Notes: generated by a model not told the origin, from the sequence alone. 64,000 bases of DNA from an uncultured Lachnospiraceae bacterium (GCA_934317005.1 CAKREB010000014.1:1-64000), one strand, 5' to 3'; shown: positions 35,428 through 43,527, counted from the first letter of the stretch. Numbers and translations: made by a program.

Positions 35428-35772
35428 ATGACAAAATGTGGATTAAAAAAATATATCGAAAATTCAAACTTTGAAGATACAGGTTTTTGCTATACGCTGT
35501 CATTGATCTCCGGAAAATATAAGATGATTATTTTATATTGTCTGATGGAATATCAGCCGGTTCGTTTCAATGAATTACAGCGATATCTGGGAAAGATTTC
35601 TGATAAGACTTTGAGCCAGAATCTTAAGGAACTTGAAAAAGATGAACTCATACACAGAGAAGTCTATCCTCAGATTCCACCAAAGGTTGAGTATTCCCTG
35701 ACAGAGCGTGGAAGATCACTTATGGCAGTATTAGATCAGTTATGTATATGGGGAACAGAAAATCGAAGATAG
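35428..35772 (+). CDS. HxlR-family transcriptional regulator
   Basis: A 114-residue winged-helix repressor or activator. FCYTLSLISGKYKMIILYCL at about 21-40 matches the HxlR first helix, then RFNELQRYLGKISDKTLSQNLKELE (recognition region) and REVYPQIPPKVEYSLTERG (wing). Such proteins often sense electrophiles or redox state through a conserved Cys; here Cys22 or Cys39 could serve. It probably controls the divergent flavoprotein gene. The SD is weak (AAAGAAAG). Confidence 0.87.
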   Translation: MTKCGLKKYIENSNFEDTGFCYTLSLISGKYKMIILYCLMEYQPVRFNELQRYLGKISDKTLSQNLKELEKDELIHREVYPQIPPKVEYSLTERGRSLMAVLDQLCIWGTENRR

Positions 35773-35784
35773 GATGATTGGTAA

Positions 35785-35895
35785 CTGACGGATATTGAAT
35801 ATGTTGTTCCCCACTTTGAAGGCTTTTGGTGGCAGGACAATGCGGAAGGTGTAGACTATACAGATAAGTTATCTTTTCATCGAATTACTTGCTAA
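35785..35895 (+). pseudogene. GyrI-like domain fragment
   Basis: From 35791 a 34-codon frame reads DIEYVVPHFEGFWWQDN then GVDYTDKLSFHRITC and a TAA at 35893-35895. This matches the YVVPPLEGFWWQ...GVDYTRK stretch of GyrI-like small-molecule binding proteins. There is no start codon, and the rest of the domain is missing on both sides. It is a decayed remnant. Confidence 0.65.
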
Positions 35896-35970
35896 TTAAA
35901 TAGAAAAATGCTAGACTTAAAAAAATTGATTATAGGTATTTAGTCTATAATTAAGGGGGCGGCATCAAAT

Positions 35971-36261
35971 ATGAAATATAATCTACCAGATCGAGTATTA
36001 AGGGAACTTTGTTATTTTGCGCAGAAGTATTGTATCATAAAAATTGTATTGTTTGGTTCGCGGGCACGAGGTACAAATACAGAAAGAAGTGATATCGATA
36101 TTGCAGTATATGGTGGAGATTTTGACCGCTTTTATTGGGATGTAAAGGAAAAGATACATTCACTCTTAATGTTTGATATTGTGCAGGCAGATGTGTCAAT
36201 TTCAGATGAATTGAAGCAAGAAATAGAAAAGGATGGTGTTACAATTTATGAAAAAGCTTGA
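35971..36261 (+). CDS. MNT-type minimal nucleotidyltransferase
   Basis: A 96-residue protein with the polymerase-beta-like signature GSRARG (about 31-36) followed by SDIDI (about 45-49), and a third acidic residue in the DIVQADVSI strand. Small MNTs pair with a HEPN or HI0074-like partner, encoded next with a 14-base overlap. In characterised MntA/HepT pairs the MNT adenylylates and silences the HEPN toxin. The exact role of HI0073/HI0074-type pairs is less settled. Confidence 0.88.
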   Translation: MKYNLPDRVLRELCYFAQKYCIIKIVLFGSRARGTNTERSDIDIAVYGGDFDRFYWDVKEKIHSLLMFDIVQADVSISDELKQEIEKDGVTIYEKA

Positions 36262-36658
36262 TAACTTTACAAATTGTTTATCCATATTGGCAAATGCCGA
36301 TTTTAAACTTGCAGAAACGAATGATATATACCGGACAGGGATCATTGGACAATTTAATCTTACTTTTGAACTTGCATGGAAGGCGTTACAGGAAATTATG
36401 AAAATGCACGGTGTAGAAGAAGCAACTATCGGATCTCCGTGTGAAATTCTACAGCTTGGATATAAAATTGGATTTATCCATGATGCTCAGGTATGGCTGC
36501 TTATGTTGAAAAAACGCAATGCCTCTGTTCATATTTATAATGAAGATGAAGTGGATGAAATGATGGTGCTGATACATGATAGTTTTATTCCGGCTTTTAT
36601 GGTTCTTAAAGATATACTGGTGAAGAAGCTGGATGAGACTGAAAATGATTGGATGTAG
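36248..36658 (+). CDS. HI0074-family nucleotidyltransferase partner (HEPN-like)
   Basis: A 136-residue all-helical protein of the HI0074 family. FELAWKALQEIM is a typical family helix, and KKRNASVHIYNED contains R-X4-H, the HEPN ribonuclease-type motif, in the RN..xHxYxE form of this family. I chose ATG 36248, overlapping the MNT gene; ATG 36233 is possible but would place its SD too close. Together with the MNT it forms a candidate toxin-antitoxin or modification pair in an accessory zone. Confidence 0.85.
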   Translation: MKKLDNFTNCLSILANADFKLAETNDIYRTGIIGQFNLTFELAWKALQEIMKMHGVEEATIGSPCEILQLGYKIGFIHDAQVWLLMLKKRNASVHIYNEDEVDEMMVLIHDSFIPAFMVLKDILVKKLDETENDWM

Positions 36659-36860
36659 GAGAGTAGGAGCTTGTTTATATGGCACCATAGGTATCAGAAA
36701 AACTCCTTTTCCGGGGGTATGGTTTTTAGGTTCTGGCAACTCTATTATACCATATCCAGTGAGGGGTTATTTATTTTTGAGCAACAAAAAATGGTGTATT
36801 TATGCGGCTTGTGGCGTTTCGCAAACGCCTATTCTGATATATATCTGAAAGGAGATTTTC
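36659..36860. other. Gap with hairpin before arsC
   Basis: No gene supported. GGCGTTT (36813-36819) pairs with AAACGCC (36823-36829) around CGC. Two overlapping short frames have no recognisable similarity. No clear promoter was seen for arsC. Confidence 0.4.
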
Positions 36861-37259
36861 ATGAATAAGAAAAAAGTAGCATTTATATGTGTTCATAATT
36901 CGTGTCGTAGTCAGATCGCAGAAGCGTTGGGAAACTATCTTGCCGGAGATGTGATAGAGTGCTATTCTGCAGGAACCGAAACAAAGCCGCAGATTAATCA
37001 GGATGCGGTAAGACTTATGAAGAAGCTGTACAACATAGATATGGAAAAAACGCAGTACAGCAAGACGTATGATCAAATTCCGGCTCCGGATATAGCGGTT
37101 TCTATGGGATGTGATGTTGGTTGTCCGTATATAGGAAGAGAGTTTGATGATAACTGGAGCCTGCCGGACCCGACAGGCTGTGATGACAAGGTGTTTCTGG
37201 AAGTGATATCTCAGATAGAAAGAAATATTTTAAAACTAAAGAAAACATTTAGCGAATAA
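36861..37259 (+). CDS. arsC: ArsC-type (low-MW phosphatase fold) reductase
   Basis: A 132-residue protein. The P-loop CVHNSCRSQ (C-X5-R, about 10-18) is the arsenate-reductase/low-molecular-weight phosphatase active site. A distal MGCDVGCP pair gives two further Cys for the thioredoxin-linked disulfide cascade, and LPDP carries the catalytic Asp. AAAGGAGA precedes ATG 36861. No arsR or arsenite pump gene is nearby, so it is an orphan and might act on another substrate. Confidence 0.85.
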   Translation: MNKKKVAFICVHNSCRSQIAEALGNYLAGDVIECYSAGTETKPQINQDAVRLMKKLYNIDMEKTQYSKTYDQIPAPDIAVSMGCDVGCPYIGREFDDNWSLPDPTGCDDKVFLEVISQIERNILKLKKTFSE

Positions 37260-37313
37260 AGAAAGTACTTTTGTATTCTTAATTCTTATAAAACAAAAGA
37301 GTGTAGGTAAAAA

Positions 37314-38366
37314 CTAAGCTTTGACCGCCCAGCGCATCTTTGTGGAACGTGCCCGTGGATTCTGCACACATTCCTGTGAGGAAGGGCGCACGACATCCTT
37401 AGAGTATTCGGAGTAGATACCTGCTTTATAGCCTGCCTTAAGTGCCTTTTTGACCAACTTGTCCTCTCCGGAGTGAAAGGTCAGGATGGCAGCTCTGCCG
37501 CCGGGCTTTAAAGCATTAGGAAGTTTTTCCATAAATTCATAAAGTACCTCAAATTCGTTGTTGACATCAATACGGAGAGCCTGAAAAACTCTTTGGCATG
37601 TCTTTTTGATAGTATCTTTTCGCTCTTTTTCCGGAAGGAATGAGAGCGTTTCTTCAATAATCCGGCGAAGCTTTGTGGTGGTGTCTACATGTCCGCCTTT
37701 GCGGATGTAGTCGGTAATGGATTTGGCGAGCTCGTCACTGTAAGGCTCATCGGAGTTTTCATAAAACATCCCTGCTAATTCATCCTGACTGATGCTTTCC
37801 AGTCTTTGGGCGGCACTGATGCCCTTTTCCTGATTTAGTCTTAGATCTAAAGGACCATCGACTTTATAGGAGAAGCCACGTTTTGGATTGTCAATCTGCA
37901 TGGAGGATACACCAAGATCTGCCAGCAGGAAATCAAAACCACCGGCTTCGCAGGCAATCTCATCAATCGTACAGAAATTCTGGAGTTTAATTGTCAGGAT
38001 ATCTTCGCCAAAGCCGAGGTCAGCCAGACGCTTTCTGGTTTTGGCAGATTCTTCAGGGTCTACATCTGTAGCATACATATGTCCACGACCATCTAACTTT
38101 TCCAACATTGCTTTCGTATGTCCGCCATATCCTAAAGTGGCGTCGAAGCCGGTCTGACCGGGTTGTATCTGCAGAAAGTCAAGAATCTCTGGTACCATAA
38201 TGGAAATGTGCATTCCGGCAGGGGTATTTCCCTTGCGGATCACATGTTCAATGGTATCCTGATATTTCTCTGGATTTAATTCTTTATATTTTTCCTCAAA
38301 ACGCTTTGGGTATTTTCCCTTATAGCGGACACGGCGCTTATGGGGGGTCTGTGGCTGATTGTCCAT
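37314..38366 (-). CDS. rsmH: 16S rRNA m4C1402 methyltransferase
   Basis: Methylates N4 of C1402 in 16S rRNA with SAM; cytosolic. The 350 residues include GFDATLGYGGHTKAML (SAM-binding motif I, about 71-86), LLADLGVSSMQIDNPKRGFS and FQALRIDVNNE, all typical. An extra basic N-terminal segment (HKRRVRYKGKYPKRFEEKY) precedes the usual start, making it longer than E. coli MraW (313). AAAGGAGG ten bases before ATG 38366 fixes the start. It stands outside a dcw cluster, on the minus strand. Confidence 0.93.
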   Translation of the reverse strand: MDNQPQTPHKRRVRYKGKYPKRFEEKYKELNPEKYQDTIEHVIRKGNTPAGMHISIMVPEILDFLQIQPGQTGFDATLGYGGHTKAMLEKLDGRGHMYATDVDPEESAKTRKRLADLGFGEDILTIKLQNFCTIDEIACEAGGFDFLLADLGVSSMQIDNPKRGFSYKVDGPLDLRLNQEKGISAAQRLESISQDELAGMFYENSDEPYSDELAKSITDYIRKGGHVDTTTKLRRIIEETLSFLPEKERKDTIKKTCQRVFQALRIDVNNEFEVLYEFMEKLPNALKPGGRAAILTFHSGEDKLVKKALKAGYKAGIYSEYSKDVVRPSSQECVQNPRARSTKMRWAVKA

Positions 38367-38469
38367 AATGGTGATGCCTCCTTTGAACAAACGAAATTAG
38401 TCTTTGAAATCTGGAGGTAGAATAACATGACCGTTTGTGGATGTCAAATTATAAAAATAATTTGACTCT

Positions 38470-38840
38470 ACAACGCCTGCTGAGGCAGTGAAGTAATACG
38501 ACTGGGCGGACAATATCTGAAAGGATATATCTGGGAGAGTGTTTTTTCCGGTATACATTTTAGTTTTAGTGGTTATTTTTGCGCGTATGGGAAATCTGTC
38601 TTATCGTTTTTGCATAATATTTTAGCAATCGTGTTCGTACGTGTGCCGGGGGCATATCTGATGTCTGCACTGTTCCCTTCTACTTTGTTCCCAATGGGCT
38701 TAGCCACTGCTATGGGTTCCTTACTGTCTGTGGCCGTCTGTATCATTGCCTTTGCAGTCTTACAGCGAAAAATGGCAAAAAGTCTACACAAAAAAATTAC
38801 AAAAATTAGAAAAAGTATATTGACAACTAATGTATGTTAG
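38470..38840 (+). pseudogene. MATE efflux pump C-terminal remnant
   Basis: From about 38484 one frame reads GSEVIRLGGQYLKGYIW, then FSFSGYFCAYGKSVLSFLHN, VRVPGAYLMSALFP and LFPMGLATAMGSLLSV, ending at a TGTTAG near 38840. This is the last third of a MATE transporter. No start codon or RBS is present, and just upstream PAEAV continues in another frame, so a frameshift is also visible. The N-terminal two thirds are absent. An intact MATE gene of a different sequence is at 61964-63289. Confidence 0.8.
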
Positions 38841-38851
38841 CATATACTAAC
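38820..38851 (+). promoter_or_regulatory. feoA promoter with GTTAG-N6-CTAAC operator
   Basis: TTGACA (38820-38825), 17-base spacer, TATACT (38843-38848). The perfect dyad GTTAGcatataCTAAC (38836-38851) covers the -10, an ideal place for a metal-responsive repressor. Similar dyads occur before feoB and before the DUF3793 gene. Confidence 0.75.
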
Positions 38852-38925
38852 CTAGGAAAGCGGAAATTGATACTCAGTATCAATAAGGAATTTATCAAAG
38901 CACATCAGAAAGAAAAGAGGTTGTT

Positions 38926-39144
38926 ATGATGCCGTTATCTATGGTGAATGCAGGAGAACCAAGTGTGATCCAAAAAGTAGGCGGAAAAGAAGAAACACGA
39001 AGATTTCTTGAGAATCTTGGTTTTGTGACGGGTGGAACGGTAACTGTGGTTTCGGAGATGAATGGTAATATGATTGTTAACATCAAAGATTCCAGAGTAG
39101 CGATTGGAAAAGATATGGCAAATAAGATTATGGTTCAGCCATAA
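38926..39144 (+). CDS. feoA: FeoA-domain protein (first copy)
   Basis: A 72-residue SH3-like FeoA protein. LENLGFVTGGTVTVVSEMNGNMIVNIKDSRVAI (about 29-61) is the core; the GFVTG and late MANKIMV pieces are conserved. FeoA is a small cytosolic partner of the ferrous iron pump FeoB. GAGG lies before the paired ATGATG. It is the first gene after the operator-bearing promoter. Confidence 0.88.
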   Translation: MMPLSMVNAGEPSVIQKVGGKEETRRFLENLGFVTGGTVTVVSEMNGNMIVNIKDSRVAIGKDMANKIMVQP

Positions 39145-39227
39145 GCTTTGCTTTATCATAAAAATTATGTTCTTGTCAAAGGGCAACGATACTTTGCGCG
39201 ATGCGCAGAACAGAAAGGAAGATGAAG

Positions 39228-39449
39228 ATGAAGACATTAAGGGAAGTTGACTGTGGTCAGACAGTTACAGTCAAAAAGCTTGCCGGTGATGGTCCGGTAA
39301 GACGACGTATTATGGACATGGGAATCACGAAAGGGGTTCAGGTGTATGTTCGTAAGGTTGCACCGCTTGGTGATCCGGTTGAGGTCACAGTCAGAGGCTA
39401 TGAATTGTCTTTGCGTAAAGCAGATGCTGAGATGATCGAAGTCGAGTAG
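39228..39449 (+). CDS. feoA: FeoA-domain protein (second copy)
   Basis: A 73-residue FeoA protein with DCGQTVTVKKLAGDG, RRRIMDMGITKGVQVYV and the closing VRGYELSLRKADAEMIEV, the classic FeoA pattern. It is more typical than the first copy. AAAGGA eight bases before ATG 39228 decides the start. Two feoA genes before feoB are common in Clostridia. Confidence 0.92.
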   Translation: MKTLREVDCGQTVTVKKLAGDGPVRRRIMDMGITKGVQVYVRKVAPLGDPVEVTVRGYELSLRKADAEMIEVE

Positions 39450-39503
39450 ATGGTGTACATAGTGACTTTATAACTGGTTTCGGATTATTTTTTTTGTCTA
39501 TAG

Positions 39504-39519
39504 GTTAGTTATTTCTAAT
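39504..39519. promoter_or_regulatory. GTTAG-N6-CTAAT site before feoB
   Basis: GTTAGttatttCTAAT, 139 bases before the feoB start. The 17 bases AGGTTAGTTATTTCTAA here are repeated exactly, inverted, before the DUF3793 gene. No clear -10/-35 was found near it. Confidence 0.6.
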
Positions 39520-39657
39520 GCAAGGAAGTATATGCGAATATAAAAGAGATAAAGCAAACACATTAAAGGCGAAACAAATAAAAGAAAGAATGAACAAACC
39601 GAGGTTATGAATGAGAAATGATGCTATTGAAAACAAAAACGAAAAGGAGTCATGGAT

Positions 39658-41874
39658 ATGTCAATCAAAATTGCATTAGCAGGTAATCCTAACTGCGGTA
39701 AAACAACGTTGTTTAATGCACTGACAGGTTCCAATCAGTTTGTTGGTAACTGGCCAGGCGTAACTGTTGAGAAAAAAGAAGGTAAACTAAAGGGACATAA
39801 GGATGTTGTTCTGATGGATTTACCGGGTATTTATTCTCTTTCCCCATATACATTGGAAGAGGTTGTAGCAAGAAACTATTTGATCACAGAAAGACCGGAT
39901 GCTATCTTAAATATCGTAGATGGTACGAATATTGAGCGTAATCTGTATCTGTCAACACAGCTTATGGAGCTTGGTATTCCGGTTGTTATGGCAGTCAATA
40001 TGATCGACGTTTTGGAAAAGACAGGCGAAGAAGTACATATTGATAAGTTAAGTCAGAAGCTTGGCTGTGAAGTAGTAGAGATTTCGGCTCTGAAGGGTAC
40101 AGGAATCACAGAAGCAGCTAACAAAGTAGTAGAAGTGGCAAACAGACATGCGGCAGCAGCTGTTGTTCATGAATTTGCTTCTGATGTCGAGGCTGTGATC
40201 CAAAGAGTAGAGGATAAGCTTCCTTCACAGATTATTGCAGAGCAGAGAAGGTTTTTTGCAATCAAGCTCTTAGAAAAGGATGATAAGATTGCAGAGCAGA
40301 TGCAGACTACAAATATTCCAGATGTATCTGCTGAGATTAAAGAGCTGGAAGATAAATATGATGATGATACAGAAAGTATTATTACAAATGAGAGATACAA
40401 CTATATTTCTTCTATCATTGGTGATTGTTGCAAGAAGAACAAGGGAGAGAAGCTGACAATCTCTGATAAGATTGACCGTATTGTAACAAACCGTTTCTTA
40501 GCTCTTCCAATCTTTGCAGTGATCATGTATATTGTGTATTATGTATCGGTAACGACAGTAGGTACATGGGCAACAGACTGGGCAAATGATCAGTTGCTTG
40601 GTGATGACGGATGGAACTTATTTGGAATCAAGGGACTTCATATCATTGGTCTTCATGATGCAGTAGGAAGAGGCTTGGATGCCATTCATTGTGCTGACTG
40701 GCTGACCGGTCTGATCAACGATGGTATTGTAGCCGGTGTCGGTGCGGTACTTGGTTTTGTACCACAGATGTTAGTATTATTCTTCTTCTTAGCTGTTTTG
40801 GAATCATGCGGTTATATGGCACGTGTAGCGTTCATCATGGACCGTATCTTCCGTAAATTCGGTTTATCCGGAAAGTCATTTATTCCGATGCTGATCGGTA
40901 GTGGTTGTGGTGTTCCGGGTATCATGGCATCCAGAACGATTGAAAATGACAGAGATCGTAAGATGACAATTATGACAACAACATTTATTCCTTGCGGTGC
41001 AAAGGTGCCAATCATTGGTCTGATCGCAGGTGCGTTGTTTGGCAATGCAGGATGGGTGGCTACAAGCTGTTACTTCATTGGTATCGCAGCAATTATCTGC
41101 TCAGGTATTATTTTAAAGAAGACAAAGATGTTTGCAGGAGAACCTGCACCGTTTGTTATGGAGCTTCCGGCTTATCATATGCCAACGATTAGCAATGTGC
41201 TTAGAAGTATGTGGGAGCGTGGATGGTCATTTATCAAGAAGGCAGGAACAATCATCCTTCTTTCTACAATTTTAGTATGGTTTACTTCCTACTTTGGATG
41301 GATCAATGGCAAGTTCCAGATGTTAGAAGAGTCACAGTTGGATCACAGTATTCTTGCCAAGATTGGTAATGCGATCGCATGGATCTTCACACCTCTTGGA
41401 TGGGGTAACTGGAAGTCAGCCGTTGCTGCTGTTACAGGTCTTGTAGCAAAAGAAAATGTAGTAGGTACATTTGGTATCCTTTATCCTCATTGGGCGAAAG
41501 GTGCTAAAGAGGTTGGTGATAACGGAGAGGCTATCTGGGCAACATTGCAGGCTAGTATGCCGGCTATCGCAGGATATTCTTTCCTTGTATTTAATCTGTT
41601 GTGTGCACCTTGCTTCGCTGCAATGGGTGCGATCAAGCGTGAGATGAACAATGTAAAGTGGTTCTTCGCAGCAATTGGTTATCAGACAGGTTTAGGTTAT
41701 TTGGTAGCACTTTGCATTTACCAGATTGGTATGCTTGTAACAGAAGGTGTATTCGGAATCGGAACAGTTGTAGCATTCCTTATTATTATTGGATTCCTGT
41801 ATCTGTTATTTAGACCATATCATGAAAGCAAGCATCTTAATGTGAACATGAAGAGTGTGGCAAGTGCAAAATAA
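39658..41874 (+). CDS. feoB: Ferrous iron transport protein B
   Basis: A 738-residue inner-membrane Fe(II) transporter. The N-terminal G domain has G1 GNPNCGKTT (about 8-16), G3 DLPGIYSL and G4 NMID, followed by a helical GDI-like linker (about 170-270). The membrane part (from about 280) holds the two Gate blocks and the conserved GCGVPGIMASRTI. AAGGAG eight bases before ATG 39658 decides the start. A Cys-rich partner and a Fur-family gene follow. Confidence 0.95.
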   Translation: MSIKIALAGNPNCGKTTLFNALTGSNQFVGNWPGVTVEKKEGKLKGHKDVVLMDLPGIYSLSPYTLEEVVARNYLITERPDAILNIVDGTNIERNLYLSTQLMELGIPVVMAVNMIDVLEKTGEEVHIDKLSQKLGCEVVEISALKGTGITEAANKVVEVANRHAAAAVVHEFASDVEAVIQRVEDKLPSQIIAEQRRFFAIKLLEKDDKIAEQMQTTNIPDVSAEIKELEDKYDDDTESIITNERYNYISSIIGDCCKKNKGEKLTISDKIDRIVTNRFLALPIFAVIMYIVYYVSVTTVGTWATDWANDQLLGDDGWNLFGIKGLHIIGLHDAVGRGLDAIHCADWLTGLINDGIVAGVGAVLGFVPQMLVLFFFLAVLESCGYMARVAFIMDRIFRKFGLSGKSFIPMLIGSGCGVPGIMASRTIENDRDRKMTIMTTTFIPCGAKVPIIGLIAGALFGNAGWVATSCYFIGIAAIICSGIILKKTKMFAGEPAPFVMELPAYHMPTISNVLRSMWERGWSFIKKAGTIILLSTILVWFTSYFGWINGKFQMLEESQLDHSILAKIGNAIAWIFTPLGWGNWKSAVAAVTGLVAKENVVGTFGILYPHWAKGAKEVGDNGEAIWATLQASMPAIAGYSFLVFNLLCAPCFAAMGAIKREMNNVKWFFAAIGYQTGLGYLVALCIYQIGMLVTEGVFGIGTVVAFLIIIGFLYLLFRPYHESKHLNVNMKSVASAK

Positions 41875-41984
41875 AAAGTGATAGAGTATTCATAAAAGCG
41901 ATCAGGCAGGCGTATTGATCATGAAATGAAATAACCCGTTGAGAGCAGAAAAGTAGATAGAAGATCTGCAGAAAAGAGGCTGTT

Positions 41985-42119
41985 ATGGGAACGATTATTG
42001 TAGGAGCGATATTACTTGCAGTGGTTGCACTGATCTGTGCAAGTATGTATCGGGACAAAAAGAGCGGAAAGTCATCGTGCGGTGGTGACTGTACACATTG
42101 TGGTGGTCATTGTCACTAG
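41985..42119 (+). CDS. FeoB-associated Cys-rich membrane protein
   Basis: A 44-residue protein. The first 20 residues form one membrane helix (GTIIVGAILLAVVALICAS), followed by a basic stretch and the Cys/His tail CGGDCTHCGGHCH. This matches the small FeoB-associated Cys-rich family (FeoC-like position) found after feoB in Firmicutes. The tail could bind iron or another metal at the pore. AAGAGG precedes the ATG. It lies 110 bases after feoB. Confidence 0.85.
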   Translation: MGTIIVGAILLAVVALICASMYRDKKSGKSSCGGDCTHCGGHCH

Positions 42120-42151
42120 CACACCGGGGACTAAGACAGGGGTGAATGCAT

Positions 42152-42628
42152 ATGGAACAGACGATGGAAATCGCAAAAAACAATATGCATGATTCAAAAA
42201 AGTATCATAGAACGCAGATGCAAAAAGAACTGATCTTACAGCAGCTCAAGGAGCAGGGCTTTCGGATTACAAAACAAAGACGTATGCTTTTGGATGTAAT
42301 TCTGGAAGAGGAATGCTCCAGCTGTAAGGAAATCTATTATAAGGCTTCCAAGTTAGACAAAAAGATTGGTACGGCAACAGTATATCGTATGATTAACACA
42401 CTGGAAGATATTGGAGCAATCAGCAGAAAGAACATGTATAAGGTTGCCTGCAGTGCAGATTGTGCGCGGGAGCATGCATGTAAGATTGAGCTGAACGATA
42501 ATACGGTATATGAGTTGAGTGCAAAGCGCTGGAATCATGTGATTGTTGAGGGGCTGAAAGCATGTGGATATCTGGAAAAGCAGGAAATACGCAGTGTAGT
42601 AGTAAGTCCTTGTGAGTGCGAGAGTTAG
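42152..42628 (+). CDS. Fur-family transcriptional regulator
   Basis: A 158-residue protein. The winged helix is clear: GFRITKQRRMLLDVILEEE, then SCKEIYYKASKLDKKIGTATVYRMINTLEDIGAI, the Fur DNA-binding signature. The C-terminal half is unusual: the His-rich metal block HHDH is replaced by a short CSADCAREHACK segment and a CEC tail, so metal binding may use Cys and few His. It follows the FeoB-associated gene, suggesting control of the locus. ATG 42152 with CAGGGG is chosen; 42146 is possible. Confidence 0.87.
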   Translation: MEQTMEIAKNNMHDSKKYHRTQMQKELILQQLKEQGFRITKQRRMLLDVILEEECSSCKEIYYKASKLDKKIGTATVYRMINTLEDIGAISRKNMYKVACSADCAREHACKIELNDNTVYELSAKRWNHVIVEGLKACGYLEKQEIRSVVVSPCECES

Positions 42629-42672
42629 TGGATAATAGGGAAAGTTTTGAAAATTTTATTATGTGATGATAA

Positions 42673-42703
42673 AAGGCGGTAACGAAGGTTGCCGTCTTTT
42701 TTT
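42673..42703 (+). terminator. Terminator after Fur-family gene
   Basis: GGCGGTAAC pairs with GTTGCCGTC with G-U pairs around GAAG, followed by seven T. Confidence 0.8.
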
Positions 42704-42731
42704 GGAAAATGGAAAATTACTCAAAAATATA

Positions 42732-42768
42732 GTGGTATACAGAGAATGCACTGTCGTTCTCTTTTTTT
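42732..42768 (+). repeat. Degenerate copy of the AGAGAATGC hairpin repeat
   Basis: AGTGGTATAC followed by AGAGAATG (42741-42748) pairing with CGTTCTCT (42754-42761), then T-run. It resembles the element at 2899-2966 and acts as a second terminator here. Confidence 0.6.
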
Positions 42769-42797
42769 GATATTGAGAATCTATATCAAAAAGTATA

Positions 42798-42851
42798 TTG
42801 ACAAACAGGTATGGAATTAGTTATTATAAATTCAAGTTAGAAATAACTAAC
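42798..42851 (+). promoter_or_regulatory. DUF3793 promoter with GTTAG-N6-CTAAC operator
   Basis: TTGACA (42798-42803), 18-base spacer, TATTAT (42822-42827). GTTAGaaataaCTAAC (42836-42851) lies at the expected transcription start. A further TTAGTTATT (42818-42826) is an inverted match to AATAACTAA (42842-42850). Confidence 0.75.
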
Positions 42852-42866
42852 CTGAAAGGAGAAGCC

Positions 42867-43499
42867 ATGTGTCAGGAAGTATTGGAGATCATGCAGAAAA
42901 TGGGATTGCACACCGTAGAAATGCAAATGGCATTACAGTGTGCGCCGCTGCTTACGGGACTCAAGGTATCAAATCTGCTGATCATTGCGGCAGAGGATAT
43001 TGTTAAGATGAAGCAGATTCTTAAATATTCGGATGTGGAATACAGAATCCTTTCGGTCAGAAAGGAAAAAGCAACCATACTTCTTTTTCGCCGGGAAGAG
43101 CTGGAGCGGTATTTTAAGCAGGATGGAGTAAAAATGATGTTAGCAATGATGGGGTATCAGGACTTCTCACTGCAGAGTTTACTGTTTTGCTTTCAAAAGC
43201 GTTACATCGCCTATCAGAAAAAGGAAGGGGGATTTCCACATGAGATGGGGATTTTCCTGGGATATCCGATTGAAGATGTGATTGGATTTATCAGACATCA
43301 GGGGAAGGAATTTGTATGCAACGGTTACTGGAAGGTGTACGACAGACCAAAGCAAAAAAAGCTTCTCTTTAAGCGGTTTGATAAAGCGCAGAAGCTTCTT
43401 GTGGAATATATTTCTGCCGGAGGGAAGATGGAGTATGTGTTACAGGAGAAAAAAGCCTGTAATATTGTATACAGCATTGGAAACATGGCGAAAGGGTAA
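42867..43499 (+). CDS. DUF3793 family protein
   Basis: A 210-residue protein of the DUF3793 family: CAPLLTGLKVSNLL near the start, then GGFPHEMGIFLGYPIEDVIGFI and KVYDRPKQKKLLFKRF are its conserved blocks. No enzymatic site is known. The family is found beside flavodoxin and feo genes in Lachnospiraceae, pointing to iron or redox stress. AAAGGAG (42855-42861) precedes ATG 42867; the long frame from 42798 begins in the -35 and is not real. Flavodoxin follows 78 bases later. Confidence 0.85.
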   Translation: MCQEVLEIMQKMGLHTVEMQMALQCAPLLTGLKVSNLLIIAAEDIVKMKQILKYSDVEYRILSVRKEKATILLFRREELERYFKQDGVKMMLAMMGYQDFSLQSLLFCFQKRYIAYQKKEGGFPHEMGIFLGYPIEDVIGFIRHQGKEFVCNGYWKVYDRPKQKKLLFKRFDKAQKLLVEYISAGGKMEYVLQEKKACNIVYSIGNMAKG

Positions 43500-43505
43500 T
43501 GTGAA

Positions 43506-43527
43506 AAAGCATCGCATGGGATGCTTT
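43506..43527 (+). other. Hairpin between DUF3793 and flavodoxin
   Basis: AAAGCATC (43506-43513) pairs with GATGCTTT (43520-43527). No T-run; probably an intra-operon mRNA structure. Confidence 0.4.
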
